Assembly: GCF_020166515.1 (NCBI RefSeq)
Contig: NZ_JAINZT010000006.1
Span: forward strand, 405,643-469,642
Length of the DNA: 64,000 bases
DNA from: Robertkochia flava
GTDB taxonomy: Bacteria > Bacteroidota > Bacteroidia > Flavobacteriales > Flavobacteriaceae
Direction of reading: 5' to 3'
Position 1 is the first letter of the stretch. Each line of letters starts with the position of its first letter. The notes under the pieces were generated by a model, which was given only the letters and a program-made list of their open reading frames with translations, searched no databases and was not told where the DNA came from. Below, one piece after another: positions 49,567 through 58,571 of this stretch. Made by a program: the position numbers and the translations under genes.

Positions 49567-50373
49567 ATGAGAAGGTTTTTCATTCTATATATATTTCTTT
49601 TGCTCTTTACATCCTGTGAAGATGTTGTTGATATTGATCTGAACGATCCTGAACCCCGACTGGTAGTAGATGCCCTGCTGAGGGTCGACTCAGAAAGTCC
49701 TTCCAACCGGGTGAGCGTAAAACTGCTGCTTTCCAGCAATTTCTTTGAAGATAATACTGCGGTAAACGATGCCTCCGTAAGCCTTCTGAACGTCGATACC
49801 GGTCAAAACATCCTTTTACCCGCAGAGGGGAATAACGGTGTATATTCGGCCGTGGCAGATACCGATGTACTCACCTCAGGTACTCTGGAACTACAGATAA
49901 CATACAACGGCATATTGTATACTGCGATCAACGAATTTGCACCTTCCACTCCTATCGTTAAACTGGAACAAGGAACTTCGTCCCTATTTGACGACGAAGA
50001 TATAGAGATTATCATCGGGTATGAGGACCCTGCTGATCAGACCAACTATTACCTTTTGGATTATGACCAGGGAGAGTATTTCACTTCTGAAGACACGTTC
50101 TATCCCGGCCAGTATTTTGAATTCTCCTATTTCCATGGAAAGGCCATACCCGGGGATACCCTGGAGGTATACCTGTTGGGAGCCAACCAGGAGTTTATAA
50201 ACTATATGAATCAGGTACTGGAACTGAGCGGGGAACAGGGCTTAACTCCTTTCCAGACTCCCGTCTCAGCAGCACGAGGTAATATTGTTGGTCCGAATGA
50301 CACCTCAATGAATTTTGCTCTGGGGTATTTTGCCGTCCTTGAATCCTATTCACAAACCCTGATCGTTGAATAA
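49567..50373 (+). CDS. DUF4249 family outer-membrane lipoprotein
   Basis: 268 residues. A short lipoprotein signal with lipobox LLFTSCE (Cys about 17) is followed by the characteristic start DVVDIDLNDPEPRLVVDALL. The rest is beta-rich with a ready match to the DUF4249 layout (TYNGILYTAINEFAPSTPI). It is encoded 3 bp after the TonB receptor and is presumably its surface partner, as SusD is for SusC. The function is inferred from the pairing only. Confidence 0.85.
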   Translation: MRRFFILYIFLLLFTSCEDVVDIDLNDPEPRLVVDALLRVDSESPSNRVSVKLLLSSNFFEDNTAVNDASVSLLNVDTGQNILLPAEGNNGVYSAVADTDVLTSGTLELQITYNGILYTAINEFAPSTPIVKLEQGTSSLFDDEDIEIIIGYEDPADQTNYYLLDYDQGEYFTSEDTFYPGQYFEFSYFHGKAIPGDTLEVYLLGANQEFINYMNQVLELSGEQGLTPFQTPVSAARGNIVGPNDTSMNFALGYFAVLESYSQTLIVE

Positions 50374-50437
50374 CAGGAATACCATGGGGCATGCAGGACT
50401 GTTGCAGAACTTAACGATCATAAAAAGGGTAACACAC

Positions 50438-50466
50438 GTTTTCCGGGTTTCAATAACCCGGAAAAC
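50438..50466. promoter_or_regulatory. Perfect 12-bp inverted repeat overlapping a promoter
   Basis: GTTTTCCGGGTT, five-base spacer, AACCCGGAAAAC. It covers the upstream element of the promoter for the next small gene. It could terminate the DUF4249 transcript, but it has only a weak T tract (TAATTACTTTTG). It could equally be an operator for a dimeric regulator. Confidence 0.6.
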
Positions 50467-50478
50467 TAATTACTTTTG
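50448..50478 (+). promoter_or_regulatory. Promoter of the small DUF6095-like gene
   Basis: TTTC (50448-50451), 19-bp spacer, TACTTTTG (50471-50478), close to the Bacteroidetes consensus. It rules out the upstream in-frame TTG at 50476 as start codon, since that lies inside the -7 box. Confidence 0.6.
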
Positions 50479-50523
50479 CAGAGGTACAAATACTTTGTTC
50501 ACACGATACCTTTTATCCTGAAA

Positions 50524-50766
50524 ATGAAAAGAACCAATCGAGACCTGTTTTTAAAAAGTCTTAAATATTTTGCCTACACCATGCTCATGATGTTTATGGC
50601 TCCCGTGGTGATCTACCAGGCATTTAAAAACCAGACACATCCCTGGTACTGGCCGGTGCTCATTTTTGGGATCCTTCTTGCCATTGCTGCTATAGGAATG
50701 GGTTTCTACAGCATCCGAGTGATCATGAGGTCATTTTTTGGAGAAAGAAAAGACGGCAAGGATTAA
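50524..50766 (+). CDS. Small two-helix membrane protein (DUF6095-like)
   Basis: 80 residues from ATG at 50524 (MKRTNRDLFLKSLKYF). Two transmembrane helices at about 16-34 and 43-66 are separated by a KNQTHPWYWP loop, and the protein ends in a charged GERKDGKD tail. It resembles a small flavobacterial membrane family that I recall as DUF6095; this was not verified. It is probably monocistronic. The stop overlaps the convergent GntP gene by 4 bp. Function unknown. Confidence 0.7.
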   Translation: MKRTNRDLFLKSLKYFAYTMLMMFMAPVVIYQAFKNQTHPWYWPVLIFGILLAIAAIGMGFYSIRVIMRSFFGERKDGKD

Positions 50767-52097
50767 CCTAAGAGCATCTTCATTGCCAGTATTACCAGTA
50801 TTCCTGTAATTCCCTGGAACAGGGTAGCTAAAGTATGACTACCCAGGGCCTGTTTTACACTGAGATCCGAAAACTGGCTTACCACCCAAAAATAACTATC
50901 GTTTACATGGGAAACGGTCAATGCACCGGCCCCAATGGCGAGGACCGTCAGGGCGGTGTCTGTACTGCCTTCAAGACCAAATTGCATCATAAGGGGTGAA
51001 ATGATGGCTGCAGTTGTGATAATAGCAACGGTAGACGAGCCCTGGGCCGATTTTAATACAGCAGAAATAACAAAAGCCACCAACAGTCCGCCTCCAGTCA
51101 GATTAAGCTCCTGTTCCATGATTTGACCCAGATCGGCACTTCGCAGCACATTTCCAAAAGCACCACCAGCTCCCGTAATAAGTACAATGGATCCCGCATC
51201 CTTTAAGGCTTCACTGATCCATTGCGCCCGCGTCTTCAGGGATAATTCCATGCCGGATAGCATTGCGAGAATGGCCCCGATAAACAAGGCGATCACGGGA
51301 GAACCCAGGAAGGCAAGCACAGCGGTTAGCGCACTATCTTCAAGCGGATTTCCGGGGTACCCGGCCACAGATGCAGCTCCGATCAACACAATAGGGGTTA
51401 TCAGTGGAAGCAGCACCCTGGTCAGGGAACCCTTGGCATTCATCTCAAAATGGGCTTCGGAAAAGTCCTTTCCTTGTTCCGCTGCAGCGTTCGCATGACG
51501 TTTTTGCAGGATACTCCCCCACACCACTCCGGAAAAGGATACCGGTATTGCCACAACAAACCCAAGGAGCATGACCAACCCAATATCTGCCCCAAGTACG
51601 GAAGCCGCAGCGAGCGGACCCGGGGTTGGAGGCACAAAAACATGGGTTGCATACAACCCTGTTGAGAGACAGACGGCAAATACCACAAGGGGAATACCTG
51701 TTTTCCTGCTCAATGCCTTATTCAGCGCAGAGAGAATAATGAACCCTGAATCACAGAATACAGGAATGGAAATAATAAACCCCACCAGGTTCATCGCCAT
51801 TGGCGACCATTTCTCAGGCAGGGTTCTCAGCAATCTCGAGGTAATGAGCTGCATACCCCCATTTTTTTCGAGAAATACTCCGATCACGGTACCAAAAGCG
51901 ATAACCAGCCCGATCTCAGATAAGGTCTTTCCAAAGCCTGTGGTGATGATCTCAACCAACGCTCCGGGTAGAAATCCCAATAATAACCCGGACAACAGGG
52001 CCGCCCCGGTAAGGGAGAACACAGGGTGCAATTTAAAGCGAACGGTCATGAAAATAATGAGAAGGATGACCAGGAAAAGGATTAGAAAAACATTCAT
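50763..52097 (-). CDS. GntP family permease (gluconate/glycerate-type H+ symporter)
   Basis: 444 residues with about 12 transmembrane helices. The GntP pattern is seen in VIGVFLEKNGGMQLI near 75-89, the VFCDSGFIILSALNKAL segment near 113-129, VFVPPTPGPLAAA near 152-164 and ITGAGGAFGNVLR near 305-317. Family members import gluconate, fructuronate or related acids with protons. It is 21 bp downstream of a glycerate kinase gene in the same transcript, so D-glycerate or a close hydroxy acid is the likely cargo here. Confidence 0.92.
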   Translation of the reverse strand: MNVFLILFLVILLIIFMTVRFKLHPVFSLTGAALLSGLLLGFLPGALVEIITTGFGKTLSEIGLVIAFGTVIGVFLEKNGGMQLITSRLLRTLPEKWSPMAMNLVGFIISIPVFCDSGFIILSALNKALSRKTGIPLVVFAVCLSTGLYATHVFVPPTPGPLAAASVLGADIGLVMLLGFVVAIPVSFSGVVWGSILQKRHANAAAEQGKDFSEAHFEMNAKGSLTRVLLPLITPIVLIGAASVAGYPGNPLEDSALTAVLAFLGSPVIALFIGAILAMLSGMELSLKTRAQWISEALKDAGSIVLITGAGGAFGNVLRSADLGQIMEQELNLTGGGLLVAFVISAVLKSAQGSSTVAIITTAAIISPLMMQFGLEGSTDTALTVLAIGAGALTVSHVNDSYFWVVSQFSDLSVKQALGSHTLATLFQGITGILVILAMKMLLG

Positions 52098-52118
52098 TAG
52101 CTACTGAAGCGGTTTAAA

Positions 52119-53249
52119 TTATTTAAGGTAGGTCCTGAAGAATTCCAGGGCTTTTGATTTCAATAACATTTCTGCATGACGCAGGTTATAGGACAATTCC
52201 CTGTTCGGGTCACTGATCTCTATAATTTGATGAAGTCCAAGGTCTTCACGATTTCGCTGTTTTAATGCATTCACTCCGCAAAATGCAATCACAGGAGTCC
52301 CCCCTTTTCCCGCCGCTCCCGCCAAACCGGAGATCAGTTTACCATAGTAGGTCTGATCGTCAATGCTCCCCTCTCCGGTAATCACGAGGTCGTATGCTCC
52401 CGTTTGCAGTCTTTTTGTGACGCCCTGCAGGTCTAATATAAATTCGGCACCATTGATAAAAGATGCATCTAAAAAAGCCATTAATCCGAATGCGGTTCCT
52501 CCCGCTGCACCACTTCCATTAATATGCGCTAAATCCTTTTTAAATATCTCATTCACCACATGGGAAATATTCCTGAGGCCCTGATCCAGCATTTCGATAT
52601 CTTCCGGAGTGCCTCCCTTTTGTGCAGCATAAACCCAGGCAGCTCCCTCCGGACCGTATAAGGGATTAGAAACATCATTGACGGCAAACACCTCTGCATC
52701 CTCCAGAAAATGATCCGGGATAACAATATGGGAAATGGCTGATAAATTTGCCCCACAAGGTTGAAGTATATGCTCATCCCGATCCAAAAACCGGAAACCC
52801 AGGGCATGAGCGATACCCGTACCCGCATCATTGGTTGCACTGCCTCCCAAACCGATATACAGGGATTTGGCCCCTTTTTCCAAGGCGTGTTTAATAAGCT
52901 CTCCCGTTCCTAAAGTAGAAGTGTTCATCACCTTCCGTTCGGCCTCCTTTAATAAAGAGAGGCCGGAAGCCTCTGCCAGTTCGAAATAGGCCTTTCTGTT
53001 GGCTGGATCGTAGAGATAAGACGCCCTGATATTTCTTCCTAACGGATCACTTACGTTTTGAGAGATTATGTCAATATCGGGAAGTGCATTTTGAACAACC
53101 TTTAAAAACCCGTCTCCCCCGTCAGATAAGGACACCGTTTCGAGATCAGACTCGGGCTTTAGAGCTGTAATTACCTCTGAAATACAGGTATTGACCTGGG
53201 CCTGAGTTAAGGCATCCTTAAATTTATCTGAAGCAATAAGTATTTTCAT
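52119..53249 (-). CDS. Glycerate kinase (GlxK family)
   Basis: 376 residues. It starts MKILIASDKFKDALTQAQ, has the SLSDGGDGFL loop near 60-69, LYIGLGGSATNDAGTGIAHALG near 129-150 and the VITGEGSIDDQTYYGK site near 291-306. All are hallmarks of type-2/GlxK glycerate kinases. It phosphorylates D-glycerate to 2-phosphoglycerate, feeding lower glycolysis. It is paired with the GntP permease directly downstream. There is no tartronate-semialdehyde reductase or gcl gene nearby, so glycerate is probably taken up from outside. Confidence 0.94.
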   Translation of the reverse strand: MKILIASDKFKDALTQAQVNTCISEVITALKPESDLETVSLSDGGDGFLKVVQNALPDIDIISQNVSDPLGRNIRASYLYDPANRKAYFELAEASGLSLLKEAERKVMNTSTLGTGELIKHALEKGAKSLYIGLGGSATNDAGTGIAHALGFRFLDRDEHILQPCGANLSAISHIVIPDHFLEDAEVFAVNDVSNPLYGPEGAAWVYAAQKGGTPEDIEMLDQGLRNISHVVNEIFKKDLAHINGSGAAGGTAFGLMAFLDASFINGAEFILDLQGVTKRLQTGAYDLVITGEGSIDDQTYYGKLISGLAGAAGKGGTPVIAFCGVNALKQRNREDLGLHQIIEISDPNRELSYNLRHAEMLLKSKALEFFRTYLK

Positions 53250-53350
53250 CCTATAGGATTTTACTTATTAAATATAAGGCGAATAATTGAAAGTGCTCTA
53301 AATCTGCCATATAGCTCCGGATACATCTTCCATCCCCCCGGGGTGGGCAT

Positions 53351-53382
53351 AAAAAAAAGGAGCCTCATACCTGAGACTCCTT
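53351..53382 (-). terminator. Terminator downstream of the acyl-CoA ligase gene
   Basis: Minus strand AAGGAGTCTCA / TGAGGCTCCTT with a 4-base loop, then eight T. It separates the ligase gene from glycerate kinase, so these are different transcripts. Confidence 0.87.
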
Positions 53383-53414
53383 AGGGTCAAACCTAACTCA
53401 CCATTATGAAATAA

Positions 53415-54926
53415 TCAGTTTACTTTTACTTTCTGATGGCTTGTTGTAGTGTTCAGATAATTATCTTTTAACAGCTTTCGGTTCAGTTTTCCCGTATCAT
53501 TTTTAGGAATTTCAGAGCAATTTACCACTACTGCCGGAATCTTGAATTTAGCCAGCTTTTCCTGGCAAAAACTCTTTATTTCGCTGCTGTTTAATTCGCG
53601 ATCGGCCACTAAAAAAGCAACTCCGCTTTCTCCCCACTTCTCATCGGGCACTCCGATCACCACTGCTTCTTTTACATCCTGATGAGACAGCAGGACACGT
53701 TCTACTTCTACAGGATACACATTCTCCCCACCACTGATATACATATTCTTTTTTCGGTCTACGATATAGATAAAGCCTTCACTATCCATTGTAGCCACAT
53801 CCCCGGTACGTAACCAGGCACCCAATTTAGCTCCTTCTGTAGCCTCAGGCCTGTTCCAGTATCCGGGGGTTACCATAGGTCCGCCTATAAGTAATTCTCC
53901 GGGTTCTCCGGCTTCAACATCCTTTCCAAGATCATCGACAATTCTGATATCCACATAGAAATTTGGCTTTCCGATAGACCCTTCTTTTCGTTTGGCCTCA
54001 TCCTGATGCAAGGACGTAAGGTTAGGGCCGGCTTCGGTGAGTCCGTATCCCTGCCGCACAGGTATTCCTTTTCGGTGAAACACATCAATAAGCGGAATCG
54101 GCATACTCTCCCCTCCTACGATCAGGTATTTCAGGGAAGAGAGATCCTTGGCAGAAAACTGAGGCAGGTCCACCATCATTTTTAGCATGGTCGGAACCGC
54201 CATAAACAGATCCAGACGCTCTTCCTCTATGCAATCCAGAATCATGGCCGGATCGAACTTATTAAACAACAACATGGTGCCACCATGATGCAATATCGGT
54301 GTCAGGAACACATTCCAACCTCCGGTATGAAAGAGAGGCATACAATTAAGGGTTGTTGTGGAAGAGGTCAAACTCAGGCTGTGTGCTGTGTTTATGCTAT
54401 TCCAAAACATCATCTTATGGGTATAAACAGCTCCTTTGGGAAACCCGGTAGTACCACTGGTATACAGAATAAAAACAGCATCCTCTTCATGAAGCTTTTT
54501 ACTTTTATAAACAGGTCTTTCATTAAAGCAATTAGAAAGCTTATCTATAGCAACGGCCTCACATCCCGGTTTCAATTTTTTGACATCCACGCAGGAATCC
54601 CGGTAAAAAAGCAATTTACTTCCGGAATCTTCCAGCATATACTGCAGCTCTTCCGAAGCGAGCCTGAAATTCAGAGGCACCAGAACGGCACCCGTTTTAA
54701 GGGCTGCGGCGAACAGCAGTACCTGGTAAATGCTGTTATCACTAATTATAGCAATACGGTCTCCTCTTTGAATACCATAGGTATCTTCCAGGTCGACAGC
54801 CAGCGCATTAGCTGCAAAATGCAATTCCCGATAGGTATACTTTTTCCCTGTCTCTCCTATCTTTACAGCGATCTTTTCCGGATTGTACTCCGACCATTTT
54901 GCAAACCAGTCAAAGGTATTGATCAT
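53415..54926 (-). CDS. AMP-binding acyl-CoA synthetase (class I adenylate-forming)
   Basis: 503 residues. It forms an acyl-adenylate and then an acyl-CoA. Motifs are complete: phosphate loop ILYTSGTTGFPKG near 153-165, GYGLTEAGPN near 294-303, the hinge region YIVDRKKNMYISGGENVYPVEVE near 385-407, and the catalytic C-terminal Lys in PKNDTGKLNRK. It most resembles the medium/long-chain fatty-acid or aryl-CoA ligase group. It lies 18 bp downstream of the KAS III-like gene and is followed by a terminator, so the two form a unit that hands thioesters between them. Confidence 0.92.
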   Translation of the reverse strand: MINTFDWFAKWSEYNPEKIAVKIGETGKKYTYRELHFAANALAVDLEDTYGIQRGDRIAIISDNSIYQVLLFAAALKTGAVLVPLNFRLASEELQYMLEDSGSKLLFYRDSCVDVKKLKPGCEAVAIDKLSNCFNERPVYKSKKLHEEDAVFILYTSGTTGFPKGAVYTHKMMFWNSINTAHSLSLTSSTTTLNCMPLFHTGGWNVFLTPILHHGGTMLLFNKFDPAMILDCIEEERLDLFMAVPTMLKMMVDLPQFSAKDLSSLKYLIVGGESMPIPLIDVFHRKGIPVRQGYGLTEAGPNLTSLHQDEAKRKEGSIGKPNFYVDIRIVDDLGKDVEAGEPGELLIGGPMVTPGYWNRPEATEGAKLGAWLRTGDVATMDSEGFIYIVDRKKNMYISGGENVYPVEVERVLLSHQDVKEAVVIGVPDEKWGESGVAFLVADRELNSSEIKSFCQEKLAKFKIPAVVVNCSEIPKNDTGKLNRKLLKDNYLNTTTSHQKVKVN

Positions 54927-54944
54927 AGCGAATAAATTTTGATG

Positions 54945-55931
54945 TTAAAGAATAAAGGCATTTGCCGCGAAAGCTAATCCTCCTCCGGATCCAATGAAAA
55001 ACAAGGTATCCCCCTCTTTAACCTTTCCCTTCTCCCAGGCCTCGTTAAATGCCATAGGTATACAGGCAGAGCCGGTATAGCCATACTCGTGCATTACGGT
55101 GTGGGCCTTTTCTGCGGGAACACCTAATATACGTAAGGTCTCCCAAATAGCGTTGATATTAATCTGGGTGATCAGAAATTGATCTACCTGCTCAATACCG
55201 ATGTTCATATGGGAGGCGAGATCCTTCGCCATTGCACTCCACATGTTTGGATTGAGTTCCGGCGGAAATTTTTTGACGAATTTTAATTGATGATCGTTCT
55301 TTTGCAGGATATCACTACTTACCGGATGATGCGTTCCTCCGCCATAGATCCCCATCCAATCGGCATACTCTCCTTTGGTCACCATTTTTCCAGCCTGGAA
55401 TCCTTTATTTTTTTCTGTAGTGGCAGAAAGCAGTACAGCCCCTGCCCCGTCAGCAAAAAGTGTAACGGTTTTTTTATCGTGTTTATTCAGGTACTTGCTC
55501 ATGGCGTAGGCGCCGATAACAAGAGCGTGTTTAACCCCTCCGCTTCTGATAAAATGTGTCGCCGTTTCCATGGCCGTTACAAACCCGGCACAGGCCGAAT
55601 TTAAATCAAAGGTTCCCGCTTTACTGGCATTAAGCCTGTGCTGAACCACCGCTGCGGTTGATGGTGAAACATATTCCGGAGTATCGGTGGCAATGATCAG
55701 CAGGTCTAACTCTTCCGGACTCAATCCGGCCCTTTGCAGGCACTGTCTCGCTGCATTCTCACAAAGATCAGCGGTAGATTCTTCTGCTTCGCACCATCTT
55801 CGGTTGTGAATATGAACGTTTTCACGTAACCAGGTATCTACGTCTTCCCCCAGTAACTCATTAAAATATTGATTAGGCACCTTTCTTTCAGGGACATACA
55901 TCCCCGAAGAAATGATTTTTGCATTCTTCAT
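54945..55931 (-). CDS. Beta-ketoacyl-ACP synthase III-like protein with altered active site
   Basis: 328 residues of the thiolase fold. The nucleophilic Cys114 is present (DLNSACAGFVTAM), as in FabH. Aligned by eye to E. coli FabH, the catalytic His (HQAN) is Thr255 (ITQIN), the first Asn is kept (Asn258), and the second Asn (GNTS) is Tyr285 (GYTGSAC). Such changes suggest acyl transfer through the Cys without decarboxylative condensation, as in FabH-like acyltransferases. It is not the housekeeping FabH. The acyl-CoA ligase starts 18 bp downstream. A terminator of the TonB receptor lies upstream. Confidence 0.88.
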   Translation of the reverse strand: MKNAKIISSGMYVPERKVPNQYFNELLGEDVDTWLRENVHIHNRRWCEAEESTADLCENAARQCLQRAGLSPEELDLLIIATDTPEYVSPSTAAVVQHRLNASKAGTFDLNSACAGFVTAMETATHFIRSGGVKHALVIGAYAMSKYLNKHDKKTVTLFADGAGAVLLSATTEKNKGFQAGKMVTKGEYADWMGIYGGGTHHPVSSDILQKNDHQLKFVKKFPPELNPNMWSAMAKDLASHMNIGIEQVDQFLITQININAIWETLRILGVPAEKAHTVMHEYGYTGSACIPMAFNEAWEKGKVKEGDTLFFIGSGGGLAFAANAFIL

Positions 55932-55950
55932 TTCCTTATCTCATTAGTTA

Positions 55951-55992
55951 AAAATCCGGCAGAACATTACATATGTTCAGTCCTGCCGGATC
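55951..55992 (-). terminator. Terminator of the TonB-receptor transcript
   Basis: Minus strand ATCCGGCAGGA / TCTGCCGGAT arms, with a second nested hairpin (GAACAT / ATGTTC) in the loop, then TTTTT. It lies about 40 bp after the receptor stop and could attenuate read-through into the KAS III-like gene. Confidence 0.82.
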
Positions 55993-56029
55993 AAATAATT
56001 TCTATTGGTATAGTCTTCCGGAAATCAGA

Positions 56030-58516
56030 TCAGAAGTTAAATTTCGTTTCCAGAAGGTAAAGTCCTCTTGTCGGAGGTGCAGCAGTAAACTCTCTCAAGT
56101 CCTGGTTGAAGAGGTTGGTGATAGCAACACCAACACTGAATTTATCACTAAAACGGTATCCTGCATTCAGGTCCAGAGTTGCAAAACCACCCAGTGGTCC
56201 ATAGTTAAAGGAATCTGTACCAGGTGCTCCTTCTACGATAGGCGTACCTCTGTAGGTTTCACCCGGTAAGGTTTCCGAAGCGATCTGGAAGCTGGAGAAG
56301 TAGTTGTACTTCTCTACAAAACGGGAGAACACACTTCCGTAGAACTTATCTCCGGAATAATTTACAGCAATACTTCCTTTATTATTAGGAGCATTTACCA
56401 GGAAGTCAAAATTGTTCACTTCCCCATCCCCATTGAAATCATTCTCCAGGTTATTCTCATCATATGAATAATCAAAGAAAGAATAATTAGCGGTAACACT
56501 AAGCGATGGATTGATAGCATAGGTTAAGCTCAGGTCGGTACCATAGGTATTTACTTCTCCAAAGTTGATATAGGTAGCTACCAGACCATTGTAAACTCCG
56601 TAAGCAGCCTGCACCTCACTCATTGGTGTATCTCCTCTTTCTGTAGCTACACCAACAACGGTTACCGGACTCAGGAAGTCTTTATTATTGTTGTAGTATG
56701 CATTCACATCAATATAGAACTTATCCAAAAGTGTTCCCCGGTACCCGATCTCATAGGTATTAAGTTTTTCAACGGTTTGCGGGTCAACCACAGTACCATC
56801 GATAAGCGTAAATCCTTCAGCATTTCCAAGAATAAGTCCACCGAACAGATTTCCATACATATTCAGGATGGTTGGAGCAGCAATCCCCTGCCCATAGGTC
56901 AGCCTAAGCGTTCCCTTACCAAATTCCTTAATAAGACCGGCTTTAGGGATAAAGTTAGTACCATAAACATCATGGTTATCGATACGAGCCGCACCAAGAA
57001 CTTTAAATCCTAGTCCCATATCTAAAAGTCCATGTGCATATCCTCCGATCTGACCTACTTCAATATAATCGTCTTCATTTTCATCCAGCAGGTAGGTACC
57101 TAAGCTGTTCGCTCTGTCCAGCTGCCATTGCACCCCGGTAACCAATTCCAGTTTATCGTTAAACAGGCTGTTGGTATACTGTGCCTCGGCATTCCAACGA
57201 TGAGAGTCATCACGGAAACGCGCCCCGGTGCCATAGGAGAAATCTCCTCCTGCCTCTTCAGGAGACAACCCGGCATCGATACCGGCATAATACGCCTTGG
57301 TTCTGTCGTCGATCGAATAGGTGTCATCGGTTTTTGACCCGGTACGATAAACCTGGGCAAAGAAATTCTTGGTATTGAAACGCAATTGCAATACATTGAT
57401 CTTCCAGTCTACGATCTGGTTTCTACCAACATTGGTTGGAGACAGGTAGGTACTGTTGCTGTGCTCATAAGTCGCAATGATGTCGGTTCCCGGTTTCGGA
57501 GTATAGATAGCAGTTGCACCGGCTTTGATAAACTCCACTCCCGGATCTAGCTGAAATTCAGCATATCCTTCCTTAACCCCATCACGACCGGCAAAACCGG
57601 GATCTCCCGGCAATAATCCGGCAGCGTCCTTACGGTCGATGTAAACAGAGTCGGCATATTCAAATTCTTCGGCCCTGGTGTATTCTCCGGTCACTTTATA
57701 GGCAAATTTATCACTTACCTTATCTGCCCATCTCAGACGCAATGAGTTAAAGGCATTCCCATCTCCGTTCACCCCAAGGTTACCTACTACGGTACCTCCC
57801 TGGTAGGTTCTTGGATCTTTGGTTCTGATATTGATCAAACCGTTGTGGGCATTAGGTCCGTAAAGGGTAGCATTAGGGCCCAGGATCACTTCTGCCTGTT
57901 CGGTATCTTCCTTAATAACGGTTGACAACGGACCCATAGGAAGTCCTGTAGCTACCAGGGTTGAAATACGGTTATCTATAACCTGAAGGTTCTTAGAATT
58001 GAAGTTGGAATTGAATCCGCGAATATTAAAAGCAGGAGTAGCGATACCAGCACGGAAATAATCCACCCCTTTTTTACGAGCTACCAGTTCAGCAGGATTT
58101 CCAGGGAATTCCTCAATTTCACGAGGACTGATCGATACGATTGTAGATGGAGAGTTGGTAAGCTTTTCCGCTTTTCTGGAACCAGAATAAACCACCACTT
58201 CGTCCAATGCTACTCCCGGACTAAGACTGAAATCAACTCCCGACATATCCTGGTTCACAATAATTTCTCTTGAAGATTTTGAGAATCCTACATAGGTTAC
58301 TTCAAGAATTACTTTTCCTGAAGAAACGGTTAGCTCATAAACCCCATCTTCATTGGCAGAGGTTCCCACGCTTTGGTTTGCAGCAAAAACAGCCGCTCCG
58401 GGTAAGGCCATACCCGAATCATCGGTTATCGTACCCTTAATGGTAAATTGCTGCGCGTATATTCCGGCGCTCATAAACAAGCCGAAAAGCAACAAGAATA
58501 GATTTTTGATTTTCAT
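56030..58516 (-). CDS. TonB-dependent outer-membrane receptor
   Basis: 828 residues. Signal peptide (1-21, ending AGIYAQ), regulatory-like domain (about 23-110, FTIKGTITDDSG to VDFSLSPG), plug domain (about 115-230 with TPAFNIRGFNSNF and EVILGPNATLYGPNAHNG), then the barrel, ending in an aromatic residue (LLETKFNF). No SusD or DUF4249 partner is present, so it may take a small ligand. It lies between an exported hydrolase (55 bp upstream) and the KAS III-like gene, all in one direction. The substrate is unknown; the neighbours hint at a lipid or ester. Confidence 0.9.
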   Translation of the reverse strand: MKIKNLFLLLFGLFMSAGIYAQQFTIKGTITDDSGMALPGAAVFAANQSVGTSANEDGVYELTVSSGKVILEVTYVGFSKSSREIIVNQDMSGVDFSLSPGVALDEVVVYSGSRKAEKLTNSPSTIVSISPREIEEFPGNPAELVARKKGVDYFRAGIATPAFNIRGFNSNFNSKNLQVIDNRISTLVATGLPMGPLSTVIKEDTEQAEVILGPNATLYGPNAHNGLINIRTKDPRTYQGGTVVGNLGVNGDGNAFNSLRLRWADKVSDKFAYKVTGEYTRAEEFEYADSVYIDRKDAAGLLPGDPGFAGRDGVKEGYAEFQLDPGVEFIKAGATAIYTPKPGTDIIATYEHSNSTYLSPTNVGRNQIVDWKINVLQLRFNTKNFFAQVYRTGSKTDDTYSIDDRTKAYYAGIDAGLSPEEAGGDFSYGTGARFRDDSHRWNAEAQYTNSLFNDKLELVTGVQWQLDRANSLGTYLLDENEDDYIEVGQIGGYAHGLLDMGLGFKVLGAARIDNHDVYGTNFIPKAGLIKEFGKGTLRLTYGQGIAAPTILNMYGNLFGGLILGNAEGFTLIDGTVVDPQTVEKLNTYEIGYRGTLLDKFYIDVNAYYNNNKDFLSPVTVVGVATERGDTPMSEVQAAYGVYNGLVATYINFGEVNTYGTDLSLTYAINPSLSVTANYSFFDYSYDENNLENDFNGDGEVNNFDFLVNAPNNKGSIAVNYSGDKFYGSVFSRFVEKYNYFSSFQIASETLPGETYRGTPIVEGAPGTDSFNYGPLGGFATLDLNAGYRFSDKFSVGVAITNLFNQDLREFTAAPPTRGLYLLETKFNF

Positions 58517-58571
58517 AAAATTTCAGTTTTGGTGTAATAAAAGGTTAGTAAAGTGTTTGTGTTAATTTTTG

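Noticed and set aside
50476..50523. TTG start for the small DUF6095-like protein
   Set aside because: The codon lies within the -7 promoter box, so it would not be in the mRNA.
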